NCBI GenBank assembly: GCA_007922195.1
Contig: ML681992.1
Span: forward strand, 36,109,617 to 36,173,616
DNA: 64,000 bases
From: Podocnemis expansa
Taxonomy: Eukaryota > Chordata > Testudines > Podocnemididae
Direction: 5' to 3'
In this document: positions 22,080 to 32,552 of the stretch, one piece after another
How positions within the stretch are numbered: the stretch's first letter is position 1
Layout: each line of letters begins with the position of its first letter
The notes under the pieces: model-generated
Databases searched by the model: none
Told to the model about the DNA's origin: nothing
The model's input: only the letters and a program-made list of their open reading frames with translations
Program-made: the position numbers and the translations under genes

Positions 22080-22904
22080 AGAGAATCTCTCTGTAATGCA
22101 GTGTTTAGGGTACCCATCTTGGAGATGGTAAGTCCTAGATCCAAATCCCCATTTCCAACCACTTTTTTTATTTAGGTGAAATAACAGAGATGGAGAGAAC
22201 CCACATAGAATGTCCCATGGCTCTACATAAGCTTCAAATTATATTGTTTTCCATAGGGGGAGTTGACTTATGGGGCACAGTTTGTGTTCCATTGGTTGCA
22301 TTACACTAATTATTTGTGTAATATCTATAATAATAATATGTTGCAGGATCAAAAGGACATTATCCAAAACACAATGGCTCAGAGACAATTAAAAATGGAA
22401 AACAGTCTGTTAAAATGTCAACAATCAGTTCAAGAAAAGTTAAAAATTGAAGACAAACATTAAAAATAAACTTATAATCTATGATTAAGTTAAGTGACTG
22501 ATAAATTACTATTTATTTTATAACTGTTTACATAACTGTTACAGTAGGGGCAGGCAATATACAGCCCACAGACTGGCTCCAGACTAACTTTTCTGTGTGG
22601 CTCTCCATGACTCCTTGCAATTGAGGAAACTACTAGAATCTTCCTCCATATCTGTTATTGCTAATACTTAAAAATGGTTATTTAAACACTGTTGCAGCAG
22701 TAGAACTTGGGGGACTTCATGGTAATAATTTACTTTGTTAGTGAACACTGTACTGCAGGATAAAACACAATGTCTGCATTCAGGGAATCATTACTGGCCT
22801 TTAATTGGTTGGTTATCTGTTGCTACGCTTAAGCATTGAGAGCTGTGAGGGAAAACTGAGCAGCCCTCCATTCTTCTTCCAGGGCTGCTCAGATACATTC
22901 AGTA
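22080..22904 (+). other. ERV internal remnant and hAT-like start
   Basis: Directly after LTR-A the plus strand has a 66-codon frame (22263-22463) that is Lys/Gln-rich and looks coiled-coil, as ERV gag starts often are. At 22540 a TAGGGGCAGGCAA sequence resembles a hAT end. Nothing else is recognised before the DIRS-like sequence. Confidence 0.3.
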
Positions 22905-24870
22905 AAACGTCTCCATGCTGCAGCGCACGATTGGTCGGAAACTCTTTTGCCCTAGCTGTCAGGACAAAGCCGGCGGCTACCACTCCCTCACCACTCCATG
23001 GCTACATATGTGGCTGCTGCTCAGCCCTCCTCAGTTCCATTTTGTCCGCCTCAGTGACGGTTCTTGGAACCACCTGCTCCTTGCGATCGTGCAAGCAGCC
23101 TGTTTTCTCCTTTTTATGAGCCAGCAGCTCAACTGGGAACACCTCTTTGTGGACACTGTTCCACGGAAGAGTGCCTCCTCTTCCAAACATCCATCAGAGC
23201 AGCAAGACTGCTCCCATCTGCCGCCTACCATACCAGGGTTTAAACCTTATGCTGCCTGCGGCAAGGCCTTCCCACTGGATAACTCCCATGTGAAGTGCCT
23301 TCAGTGCCTGGGTGAAGCCCATTTGGACACCTCCTGCTCCATCTGTCTGTCCTTTAAGCCCAGGACAATCAGAGACAGGGAGCAAAGGTGCCATGCATTG
23401 GCCTCAGGGAAAGCACATCAGCGCACCCCCAAGGCTTTGGGGTCTCCTGTGGCACTGCATGCCTCTTCGGCACCGGAGCCTTCCCAGCACCACTGCCCCA
23501 GGGAGCACAAAAAGACTAGCTCAGAACTGGTGTCAGTATCATGACATCGATACCGATGTCTGTTACCCACATGGTGGTCACTCTAGGACCAAGAGGAGTT
23601 GGTGCCACTCCCTGCCCACACTGTCCCCTCTGGTACCCCCCAGGAGGAGTGGTAAGCCAGCATTGCCTCCAGGGCCTGGCTTCCCCGGAAGTGCCACCAA
23701 ACACCTTCTCCAGTCTTGGTACCAAGTTCCCCAATACCGGAACCCATGCATCAGAGCCCCAGTACCATTGAGCTTTCGTCCCGGCACTGTATCACTCTGC
23801 TGTCGTCAGCACTGTTGTCGCAGTCCCGAGGAGTTTCCCCTTCTTCGAGCATGGAGGAGGGTGCCTCAAGGGGGTTTAAATGGCCCCATCCTAGGCTCCT
23901 GGCATCGTCACCCTTTACGTACTGGCCTCATGAATTGTCCCCTCAAGAAACCATGTCGGACCCTCGGGCTACCATGGAGCTCATCTCAGCACCAGTACCT
24001 CCGGCACCGGCCAGACCCCTAAACCCTGTGCCATGCTCCTACATGGGAGACCTCACGGTGCATTTCAGTCTTCTTCACCGCACTGCTGCCTATGCGGGGA
24101 TGGAAGTTCAGTCGCCTGAGGAGCCTGCCGACACATTATTTGGGCCAGTGTTCACATCCAGCAAACCTATCACTGTCCCACTCCATCCTCATGTTTGGGA
24201 TCTCACCTAGTCAAACTGGCGAAGCCCAGGTTCCATTCCCCCAGTATCGGACACGGTGGGCCTCAAATATCAGTTCCCAGAGACAGAGTTTCCTTCCCTC
24301 ACCTACCACCCGGTACCATCTAGAGGGGTGGTGGAAGTGGCGCTAGGCCTAGGGCAAATTCCCCATGATCCCTTCCCAGCATCAAGGGATGCGAAGGAAT
24401 TAGATCTTCTCGGGTGGAAGGTGCATTCCTCCTCTGCCTTCCAGTTGCGTGTGGCCAATAGTCAGGCCCTGGTGGGCAGGTATGCGATGGATGTGAGGGA
24501 GTCAATGAATAAGTTCAGGCATCTACTCCCATAGGAGGCTAGGGAGAACTATGATGCCTTCCTGGAGGAAGACAAGATAGCATCCCAAGACCTTCTACTA
24601 TTGGCCTGGGATGCTGTAGACACAGTCTGCCGCACAATGGCCTCAGCCATGACCCTCTGGCACACAGCTTGCCTTAGAGAAGTGCGGGTACCCCCTGCCT
24701 CCCAGCAGGTCATCTTCAACCTCCCTTTCGACGGTGAAAATCTGTTCCTGACTAAAACAGAGGCCGTAATCACTAGTGCCTGGGATCCCCGGGGAGGAGT
24801 GGGGGAGATTAAGTACTTGGGCCTCCTCCCTTCAGAGGCCCCTGCCCGCCGTCTGACTCCATAGGAATTT
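22905..24870 (+). pseudogene. DIRS-like gag (LAP2alpha-type domain), copy 1
   Basis: DIRS retrotransposons encode a gag whose C-terminal domain is related to vertebrate LAP2alpha. A Cys/His cluster, CGKAFPLDNSHVKCLQCLGE followed by H-x4-C-x2-C, lies at 23256-23360. Much later DAKELDLLGWKVHSSSAFQL (about 24390-24450) and NLPFDGENLFLTKTEA (about 24718-24765) are typical of the LAP2alpha-like domain. Several frameshifts and stops break it into frames at 22915-23544, 23716-24210, 24256-24534 and 24601-24864. RT and recombinase do not follow; other repeat sequence starts after 24900. Confidence 0.75.
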
Positions 24871-25051
24871 TATGCCCTTGCCCTGATTCAGCCTCCTTTT
24901 TGGCCTAGTGGCTGAGTTACTGCACTCTCACCCTGGTGGCCTGGTTTCATCCTGGTCAGGAGAATTTCCTCCTGTCCTAGGCCCACTCCTCCTCTCACTG
25001 TGGGGGACTCAGGTGGAAGCTTTTCTCACCTCAGGCCCACCCCTCCTCTCG

Positions 25052-25668
25052 CTCAAGAGCCACACAAACTGATTATTAAACCTATGCAAGCCACACTGAG
25101 GCATATAGCCACATTTTACCTACTCCACAATCACTAAGTTTAAAATTCATTGCTCACTTTATGATAAAAAGAGGGCAAATATTGATCCTACTAGTGTCAG
25201 ATTCTAATAATTACTTAAGGTTACCATGAAAACTAGGCCTACCTATACAGTAAAAACTTAGCTTCTTCCCGCCGTCTCAACCATACCATCTCCACTCCCT
25301 GCCCTCTCCGACCATGCTGCGCTTCTCTCCGCTGTTCTGATTATGCCACTCTTCACTTTGCTGTCCTGACCCCCTGCCTCTCCCCAGTCCCTGACACTGG
25401 CTCCCCTGGGCTGACCCCCACCCCCCTTCCCAGCCCACTTCAGTTGCTAGGCACAGACTGAGGTTCACTCCCCTTGCTTTAACTCCTCCCTGGGCTGAGC
25501 ATCCAATATGGTCATTCCGACTGCTAGGCACACGCTGGGGCTCCCCCTAAGCATGCTCTGAGCATGCTCAGTGTGAGAGATTTAAAACTCCTAGTCTGGG
25601 GCTGCTCCCCTCTGGCTTTCTTCCGTGAGCCTCACTTTTTCATTTAAGAGCTGCATGTGGCTCTTGAG
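25052..25668. mobile_element. Terminal-inverted-repeat element hAT-B, copy 1
   Basis: The exact 13-bp ends are CTCAAGAGCCACA (25052-25064) and TGTGGCTCTTGAG (25656-25668). The same sequence recurs at 35300-36750, there split by element X. No transposase. The target duplication is not legible; hAT membership is a guess from size and end style. 24871-25051 before it is unassigned. Confidence 0.65.
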
Positions 25669-26383
25669 CTCCAGTTTGGTCACAATACCATTCAAATGTT
25701 AGATGGCTAAGTTTGGGGGAAGTTCTGAAAAGATTGTGGGATCTGAAAGCCGAGACTGATTTGTTTCTGAAAATGAAATATATATACTTTCCACAGTTGA
25801 ATGATGTGAAGTGGCCCTCTGATTTTGTATTTGCCATTAATGTTACGGGTCACATGAACAAAGTGAATTCAAAACTGCAATGAAGTGGGGGGGGGGGTTG
25901 TTCATGACATGTATTCATTCCCATCAGATCTTTCATGACAAAATTTTTGCTTTTGTCAAGTCACATTGGAAACAAGCAGGTCACACACTTCCTCATTTTG
26001 CAACAGATTACAGCTTCTGGCCAGGAAAGATACACATCATAACTCCTCACTTTATATGCTGAATTTTCTCACTGCTTAAAGGATTTTAGAACGATAGAAA
26101 ATGACATGGCTTTGATCTCCTCCTCTTTTACGTGTGATGTGGACAACACTCCAAGTGACTTCCAGGTCAAGCTTATTAACTTGCTGTGTGATTCATTGCT
26201 TAGAAAGTAATTCATATCAATGCCACTTCCAAGATTTTATGCATTTCTCAATGAACAGAACTTTCCACAGATCAAAACTCATGCCCAAAAGATTCTTGTA
26301 CTGTTTGGATCAACTTACATTGCAGGCAGATGTTTTTTGAGATTAAATTCAATAAACAAAAGAACAGATCTTCAATGTATGAT
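25669..26383. other. Stretch without recognised features
   Basis: AT-rich DNA with short frames only. No splice-bounded exon, repeat end or RNA gene recognised. Confidence 0.4.
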
Positions 26384-26468
26384 AAAAACAATGAAAATCC
26401 TGTGGCACCTTAAAGACTAACAAATTTCTTTGGGCATAAGCTATTGTGGACTCCAACCCATCATGTGT
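26384..26468 (+). mobile_element. Cry-type SINE, 5'-truncated
   Basis: It retains AATCCTGTGGCACCTTAAAG, ACTAACAAATTTCTTTGGGC and ATAAGCTATTGTGGACTCC. The tRNA-like head is missing. Confidence 0.8.
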
Positions 26469-26469
26469 C

Positions 26470-27741
26470 TTAACTTTTGGTCAGGACTAATTAATGGTGG
26501 CACCACCAACTAACAGCTTCTTGCATAACAAATTCTTCCACTGGGCCCTGCAACATCACACAATAAGTGTTGTTAGAACGATGGGCCTAATGAAGTCGCT
26601 GGACAGTGTTAGTCAAATTATGAAGGAAGTAGCTGAACAAACAAATTTTAGTTATATTTTCCATGAGTTGTTTAACCATTAGGTAAGCGGCCCATCTTGA
26701 ATTTACCTTAGAAATAACACCTTTAGGCAGGAAAAAATGCTTGACAGCTGAATAATTTAAATTTCTGAGGTAACAAACTGGCATCCCAGGAGTGGCTGGC
26801 TGATCTGCTTGCCTAAATGGAAAACAACAAATACCAGTGCAGTAAAATTTGCATGGAAATGCAAGATTGAAAATTATATGGTATATGAATATTAATGAGC
26901 ATTAATGCATATTAAGGAGTTTATCAGTATTTCCATATATTAGTAAAGATTCATGAATAATAATGATTTTCATTAACATCAATGTAGTGTTATATTATTT
27001 TAATTTGCATATTTGAATGTTGATTTTTGTATGTGCATACAGCATGCACATGTAAAATAAATATACATAAAACAAATTATTACACAATTCCATGCCTTCA
27101 AATCATTACACAATTACACCTGTAATAGGACACAGGCTACAAACTACAGCTCAGGTCTTCGGGTTCAGTATGAAAAACACTGGGAGACAAAGTAAAAGGT
27201 AAAAACAAAATAGCTGTATTAAACAAACAGATGAGAAAGAAAAGAAATGGGAAAGCATGAATGCTTACGCCCCTTTGGCAGATGGGAACTCCAGTTAAAT
27301 GACTGTAGGTATATAGCATGAGGAATGATGACGACTCATGGTGGCAAACACAGCAGTTGTCCTGAAGATGAAGTTCCAAAGAAGGGGTGCCTGAGCTCTA
27401 GGTTTTATACATTATTAAATTTATTAAATGGGTTAAAAGGCACGGTGTTTTTCACACTTATTTACAAACATTCTTTTGCCCAGGTTTTATCCTGCTGTTT
27501 TACAGAGACTGCAAGTTGTGCCTGCTAGCTCTGTATGACCTTGATTAAGATTAATGGTGCTAGCTTGGCTCAAGGTTAACTTTTGGTCAGGACTAATTAA
27601 TGGTGGCACCACCAACTAACAGCTTCCTGCATAACAAATTCTTCCACTGGGCCCTGCAACATCACACAATAAGTGTTGTTAGAACGATGGGCCTAATGAC
27701 GTCGCTGGACAGTGTTAGTCAAATTATGAAGGAAGTAGCTG
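26470..27741 (+). repeat. Duplicated ERV leader block with LTR end between
   Basis: The 166 bp at 26470-26635 recur at 27576-27741 with about two differences, an offset of 1106 bp. Between them lie the last part of an LTR (to GAGGTAACA at 26775), a primer-site-like sequence, leader repeat to about 27100, and a 450-bp block (27110-27570) of unknown origin that may itself be an LTR insertion. No coding sequence. Confidence 0.6.
26779..26795 (+). promoter_or_regulatory. Primer-binding-site-like sequence after LTR end
   Basis: TGGCATCCCAGGAGTGG begins three bases after the LTR end. LTR-D has TGGCATGCC at the same spacing. Retroviral primer sites start TGG because they pair with tRNA CCA ends; the AGGAGTGG part resembles leucine-tRNA primer sites. 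The tRNA is not certain. Confidence 0.4.
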
Positions 27742-28014
27742 TCTGGTATCCATTGCCTAGTGTCTTTTAAAGAACACTATAAAAAAGTAGGTCAAGATTG
27801 GTCTGTTAATAAAACTAGACCATTGAAGGGGTTAAAATTTGGGAGTAACAATGATTCTGGTCAGTATTCATTCCCCAAACCAGTATCTTATCCAAGTAAC
27901 CTTCCAAATGACTTCAAGTATCAACAATTCCTAAATTAAAGAGGAGGATGCACAATGAGAAAAACTGTTAGTTTTAAAAAAGTGCTAGGAAAGGTCTATA
28001 AAATCATATTCCAC
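27742..28014. other. Stretch without recognised features
   Basis: Sequence continuing from the ERV leader (TCTGGTATCCATTGCC resembles 11212-11240). No gene. Confidence 0.35.
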
Positions 28015-29870
28015 TGTTTCCCCAGAACTTTTAAATCACTTGGCTGTTAAGGTGGTTTTTCGCTCACCTATGTAGGTAACACTATTTTCTAGGATAAATT
28101 CAATGTGATCCACTTACCCAAATGGTACTTAAACCCATGGAAATATGACTATGGCCTGTCAATCAAGAACAGACCTAGAGCAACAAGTTCTTTGAAAACA
28201 AGTGCTAACATTTATTTTTTTCCAATAATACAATGATTCAAGAACTGAAAATATTTTACCTCAGAAATCAATTCCTCTTTGTCACAGTGAGCAGAGCATC
28301 AAATGACAGTTGGACAGAACACAGCTCTTCTGTGTTACAAAATCTTAAATAATATAAATATTAGTGCCAAGTTCCAGAGGAGCAGCCATGTTAGTCTAGT
28401 CCAGCAAATGAAGCAAGGAGTTCTGTGGCACTTAAAGACTTATTTATTGCATGAGCTTCCATGGGAGAAAATCCCACTTTGTCAGACACTTTGAATATGA
28501 GGGAACTTACAGAATAGGAGGAAAATAAATGTAGGGGAGTGTAGGACATGGGATCAGGTTATACTGTAACAGCAAATCAAAGCAGTTGTTAAGATTCAAA
28601 AGATTCAAAAGAGGTGAAGTCAAGTCAATGGGACACCAATATTTCAAAGAGAAACAGCTAAACTAGAACTCACATGCAGATTCAATTGTGTGAAAGCAGG
28701 CCTAAATCATGACTATGGATTTTTTTTCCCATTACAGTAGGTAATTTGACTTCACCTTCCTCTATCTGCTGTTTCTCAGTTTTTGAATCTTAACAACTGC
28801 TTTGACTTGCTATTACAGCATGACCTGATCCCATGTCCTACACTCCCCTACATTTATTTTCCTCCCATTCTGTAAGTTTCCCTTATCTTCACAGTGTTTG
28901 ATGAAGTGGGATTTTCTCCGACAAAAGCTCATGCGATAAACATTAATATTTCCTTAACAGTCTATAACATATACTCTAAAAATCACGAAAATCCTAAATA
29001 ACCTATGCATTAAACAAATGACAATCAGTCATTTGTGGAACAGGGTGGAGATGAGCCCCTCTCAGTCGCACAGCACTCATTGAGCTCTATTGACAGGCAT
29101 GCTTCAAGCTTTCTTTCCACTTACAGTACCTTCCACATCCCTCTAAACCATCATTCTGGGTCCTATTCTTCTCTGTCACAGGCAACTAGATTGTTCTCAG
29201 TGCTGGGCAGAGGGTGAGGACTTTGTTAGCTAGTTCACTCAGACCTACAGTGTACCAATGCCTTACTGATTTCAATATTGTCTGGTCTGCCAAAACTGCT
29301 ACTTTGGGCTGCATTTTGGTGTTGGTTGGCTCTCCTTGCCACTGTGGGGTTCAGACACTAGCTGAGAGTCCAGCTTGGCTGGATCTGGTCCATCACAGAT
29401 TTCTCTGACCTTTGTGCATCATTGGCATGATGTTTAGACTCCAACCTCCACAAACTGCTCCAGTAGATGGCCACCTTTATATACATTCAGAAAGGGAGGG
29501 GCAATGTGGAGAAATGTGAAAAGGGAAGGGTGATGAGTGAGAAGGAGCACAAAGGTCATGGAGGGGAGGAGAGATGAGGGAGAGCATGCAGGAACATCAG
29601 GGAAGGGGGTTCAATGAGCAGATTGGAACTCTTAGATACAATGGGGTTTGGGAAAATGTGTACATATCTGTTCTCCTTAAAAGAGTATGTCAGGGGATCT
29701 AATCACTGATCAACTGTTAAAGACTTATGGTGCACTTCTTAACTGCTTTATTTATATTACACAAAGTATCCTAATTACAACCCTTATTTTATTTCTTTGT
29801 AACTATGTTAACAGCTTTATTGCTGCCTGCTAGGAATTAAGCCTAACATTCTAAAGGACTTTTTCTGTCA
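28015..29870 (-). mobile_element. ERV-type LTR with SINE insertion (LTR-F)
   Basis: Read on the minus strand it starts TGACAG at 29870 and ends GGGGAAACA at 28015, has a TATA box (TATATAAA, 29476-29483) and AATAAA at 28211-28216. It follows LTR-A segment by segment; a fragment of its 5' end recurs at 39545-39857. A 573-bp SINE pair interrupts it. No matching target duplication was found, so internal ERV sequence may have adjoined it. Confidence 0.7.
28364..28936. mobile_element. Inverted pair of Cry-type SINEs within one target duplication
   Basis: The left half is a plus-strand SINE with head (CAGCCATGTTAGTCTAG) and a long tail. The right half is a minus-strand, head-less copy of the same tail. 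Arms of about 175 bp (28449-28623 and 28746-28934) are inverse and closely similar. Flanks TAAATATTA (28355-28363) and TAAACATTA (28937-28945) look like one 9-bp duplication, and the interrupted LTR-F resumes on both sides. Confidence 0.75.
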
Positions 29871-29989
29871 ATCTTATAGCCCTAAATGTTCACTAAGAAA
29901 GCCAGTGGAAATTCATAAATAGTAGCCATAGGCAAACTGAGAGGAAGATTTCTTTTTTTTTTCGTGCTTCATTAATTGTAAACTAGCAA

Positions 29990-31484
29990 ATAGAAATAGG
30001 ATTCAGACTTAGCTATCTGACATTTAGCAATGACCACAAGATGGAGGTAGTTTGTGGCCATACCTCATTTACCTTCTTAGGATCATGGCCATGCCTCAAT
30101 CTACTATTCAGTTCGTGGTCATACCTCCTTTTATTCTCTAGAGGAATGACCTCTTCATGACCTCGTTCCCCCCCATAACTAAAAATAGCAGGATGAGGTT
30201 ATCCTTCTTGTGATTGGCTGGCTGCCATCAAGGTGGGTGGAGCTGACCTTTAGAGTTGTATAAAAGGAGCAACAGTCAGAGCAAGAATTTGGAGATCAGC
30301 TCCCAGTCCAGAGGGCACATCAAGGGCTTTGCTCTTGGTGAGGGACTTTCGAGTCTCACCATCTCTGATAAGAGCAGCTCCCAACTCAGAGGGTACACTG
30401 AGTTCCTTCTCAGTGGGGGACTTCTGAGTCTCACCATCTCTGGCTCCACCAAGGGACTGAGCAATGCAGCTAACTGAGTCCTGCCTTTATGCTCAGCTCT
30501 CTTGAAAGACTCTAAGGAGCCAGGCGACGCAGCTAACTGAGTCCTGCCTTTGCGACTGGTCTCCTTTAGAGGCTAGGTGATACAGCTGAGTCCTGCTTTT
30601 ATGCCTAGTTCTCTCTTTAGAATGGTTCAGACCATGCAGCTAACTGAGTCCTGCCTTAAGATCTGAAACTCTAAATGAACACACAGTTAATGCTGTGCCC
30701 CCAAGCTAGCACAGTGGAAACCTCTGCTGGGCCAGACTAGTGATTGAAGAGAACTCTGTAGCCAAGATTATATTGAGCCAGCAGAGATGCTGTAGTTCTG
30801 TTGCTAAGGAGGCTGAGGAGAGACAGGGCAACAGATCGAGGGAGAGCAGTGACACCCAGAGAAACAAACAGAGATAGAGAAGGGATTTCCATCAAGTTCA
30901 GGTAAGGAAAGAGGGTCTCAGAAGGGTAATTTCTGAAGGTAAGTTAATAGAAATCACAGCCACAGAAGCAGCGTTTAAGCTGAGCGCAGCAGTGTGACCA
31001 GCAGTGCAAGCCGCCCAAAGCTTAGACTGCAAGGAGAAAGCTAGATCATGCCTGTACCAGCCTGTTGCACCCACTGGAAGAAGCAGAACCCCATTCAAAA
31101 CTTCAGCGATTTGTATGAGAGCTGTAAGGGAATCTGATTCTCCCCATTCTGCAGATGACTGATCACCATCTGCTGAATGTTAGAGTGTGGTAAGTATTTA
31201 AGTATTTGTTATGGTAATGTGATATTTTAATGTATCTGTTGCTTGTTAAGGTTGTTGTAATTAGTAAGAAAAGTAAAGATCCTGTGAGGGCTAAATAAAT
31301 GGTAGTATCTGTTTTTGGACAATCCATTGCTCTCATTTTCGTCATAGCTCTAAGTCTGTTCTTGATTGGTGGCCTGTAGCTGTATTTTCCACTAGGGGCT
31401 TTGCCCATTTAGGCAGCACTGGTCCCACCTTCTCTATCCCAGATCTGTTTGAATATTTCACACAATCCAAATTCGGGGGTAACA
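29990..31484 (+). mobile_element. ERV-type LTR with internal tandem repeats (LTR-B)
   Basis: TATAAAA at 30259-30265 is followed by a long transcribed part, AATAAA at 31295-31300, the family phrase TCTGTTCTTGATTGGTGG, and an end in GGGGTAACA at 31484. Downstream of the TATA box, GCAGCTAACTGAGTCCTGCC recurs four times (about 30466, 30529, 30581, 30636), and a 65-bp unit is duplicated at 30300-30431. The 5' boundary is approximate. Confidence 0.6.
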
Positions 31485-31610
31485 ATCTTGCCTGCTCTTT
31501 TTTTGGGGGGGGGGGGGTAAAAACCTCTGGCTGTAATTCCTCTCCTTGCTGGGTTTGTAAACCTGCTTACAAAGCTAGCACTTTAAATTAATGTTGATTT
31601 CAGAGGATTT

Positions 31611-31796
31611 TTGTCCAGTTTAGATTCAAGGCTCTTCACTAAAGGAGACTGAACCATCTTATCTTCACACTGGCACAAATCCTCAGTCGTGATCCACTTC
31701 TTGAATTTCTTGCCCAGTTTGGACTCAAGGCTCTCCTTGTAGGGAGACAGAGTCATCATGTCTTCATAATGGCACAACTCCTCATCCATGGATCAC
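31611..31796 (-). repeat. Two 87-bp units in tandem, period 99, in an open frame
   Basis: 31611-31697 and 31710-31796 are diverged copies (TTGTCCAGTTTAGATTCAAG versus TTGCCCAGTTTGGACTCAAG). The minus strand is open across both (31583-31789, 68 codons), repeating an SLESKL motif. It lies just after LTR-B, so an ERV internal origin is possible. Function unknown. Confidence 0.5.
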
Positions 31797-32552
31797 ATTC
31801 TAATTCCATCTAATGGGGAACTGTAAGTCTTCTAATGTGCAAACTTTGAATTTGTTCCAATTTATTTTCCTTTAGACTCAAAATATGAAAACTCTGGGTG
31901 TTATGGCTACCATGATTTAAAATATTACAATAGGAAGCAAAAGAATATTTAAATACTTTCTAGCTGTGGGAGATAATTCTAAGAATTCTCTGCACCAGCT
32001 ATGCTTAGCAATTCCTTTGATCCGTTCCATCGCCTGCTCAACATGTTTTGCAGAATAGTGTAAGTAATGAGAACAGTCTGCACATTTTTCTTACCCTTTT
32101 CCACCTGTTTTTGTAAACCTGGATGTTTATCCATTTTCTAACTAAACTAAGAGAACTGGATTTACTTGTTCATATACTTAATACTGATCTCTAATTTCAT
32201 CAGTAGTTATTGGGAAGGTAAATTTAATATCACAGTCTACTAAAGATGTAACGTTACACAAACGTGTTTCCATAGGTGCTATGAACAATATCATATATAT
32301 AATTTACCTTAAACAATGTACATCAACTTCTAATATACACAAGTTTTTCCAACTTATACAATCATTGATTCATTAGAAGAATCTGCGCCTAACTGCTAAC
32401 AACACTCTCCTTTATTTTTGTTCAGAAAAATGTCACAGAATTGGATAGCACTATTATTACAAACATATCTGATGCCTTCTTCAGTTCAACCCTCACATTA
32501 CATGATTCTCCAAACATTTTTAGCCTTATTGCCCAATGTTTACATTCAATTA
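31797..32552. other. Stretch without recognised features
   Basis: AT-rich DNA between the tandem units and the CR1 end. No gene or repeat recognised. Confidence 0.4.

Noticed and set aside
22915..24864. Host LAP2alpha (TMPO) gene
   Set aside because: Several frames are broken, there are no splice sites, and the Cys/His cluster is DIRS-type. It is the transposon relative.
30300..30650. CRISPR-like array or satellite
   Set aside because: Four imperfect units with uneven spacing inside an LTR. This is a eukaryotic genome.
29871..31489. ATCTT as target duplication of LTR-B
   Set aside because: The 5-mer occurs at both places, but the element would then start ATAG instead of TG, and five bases can match by chance.
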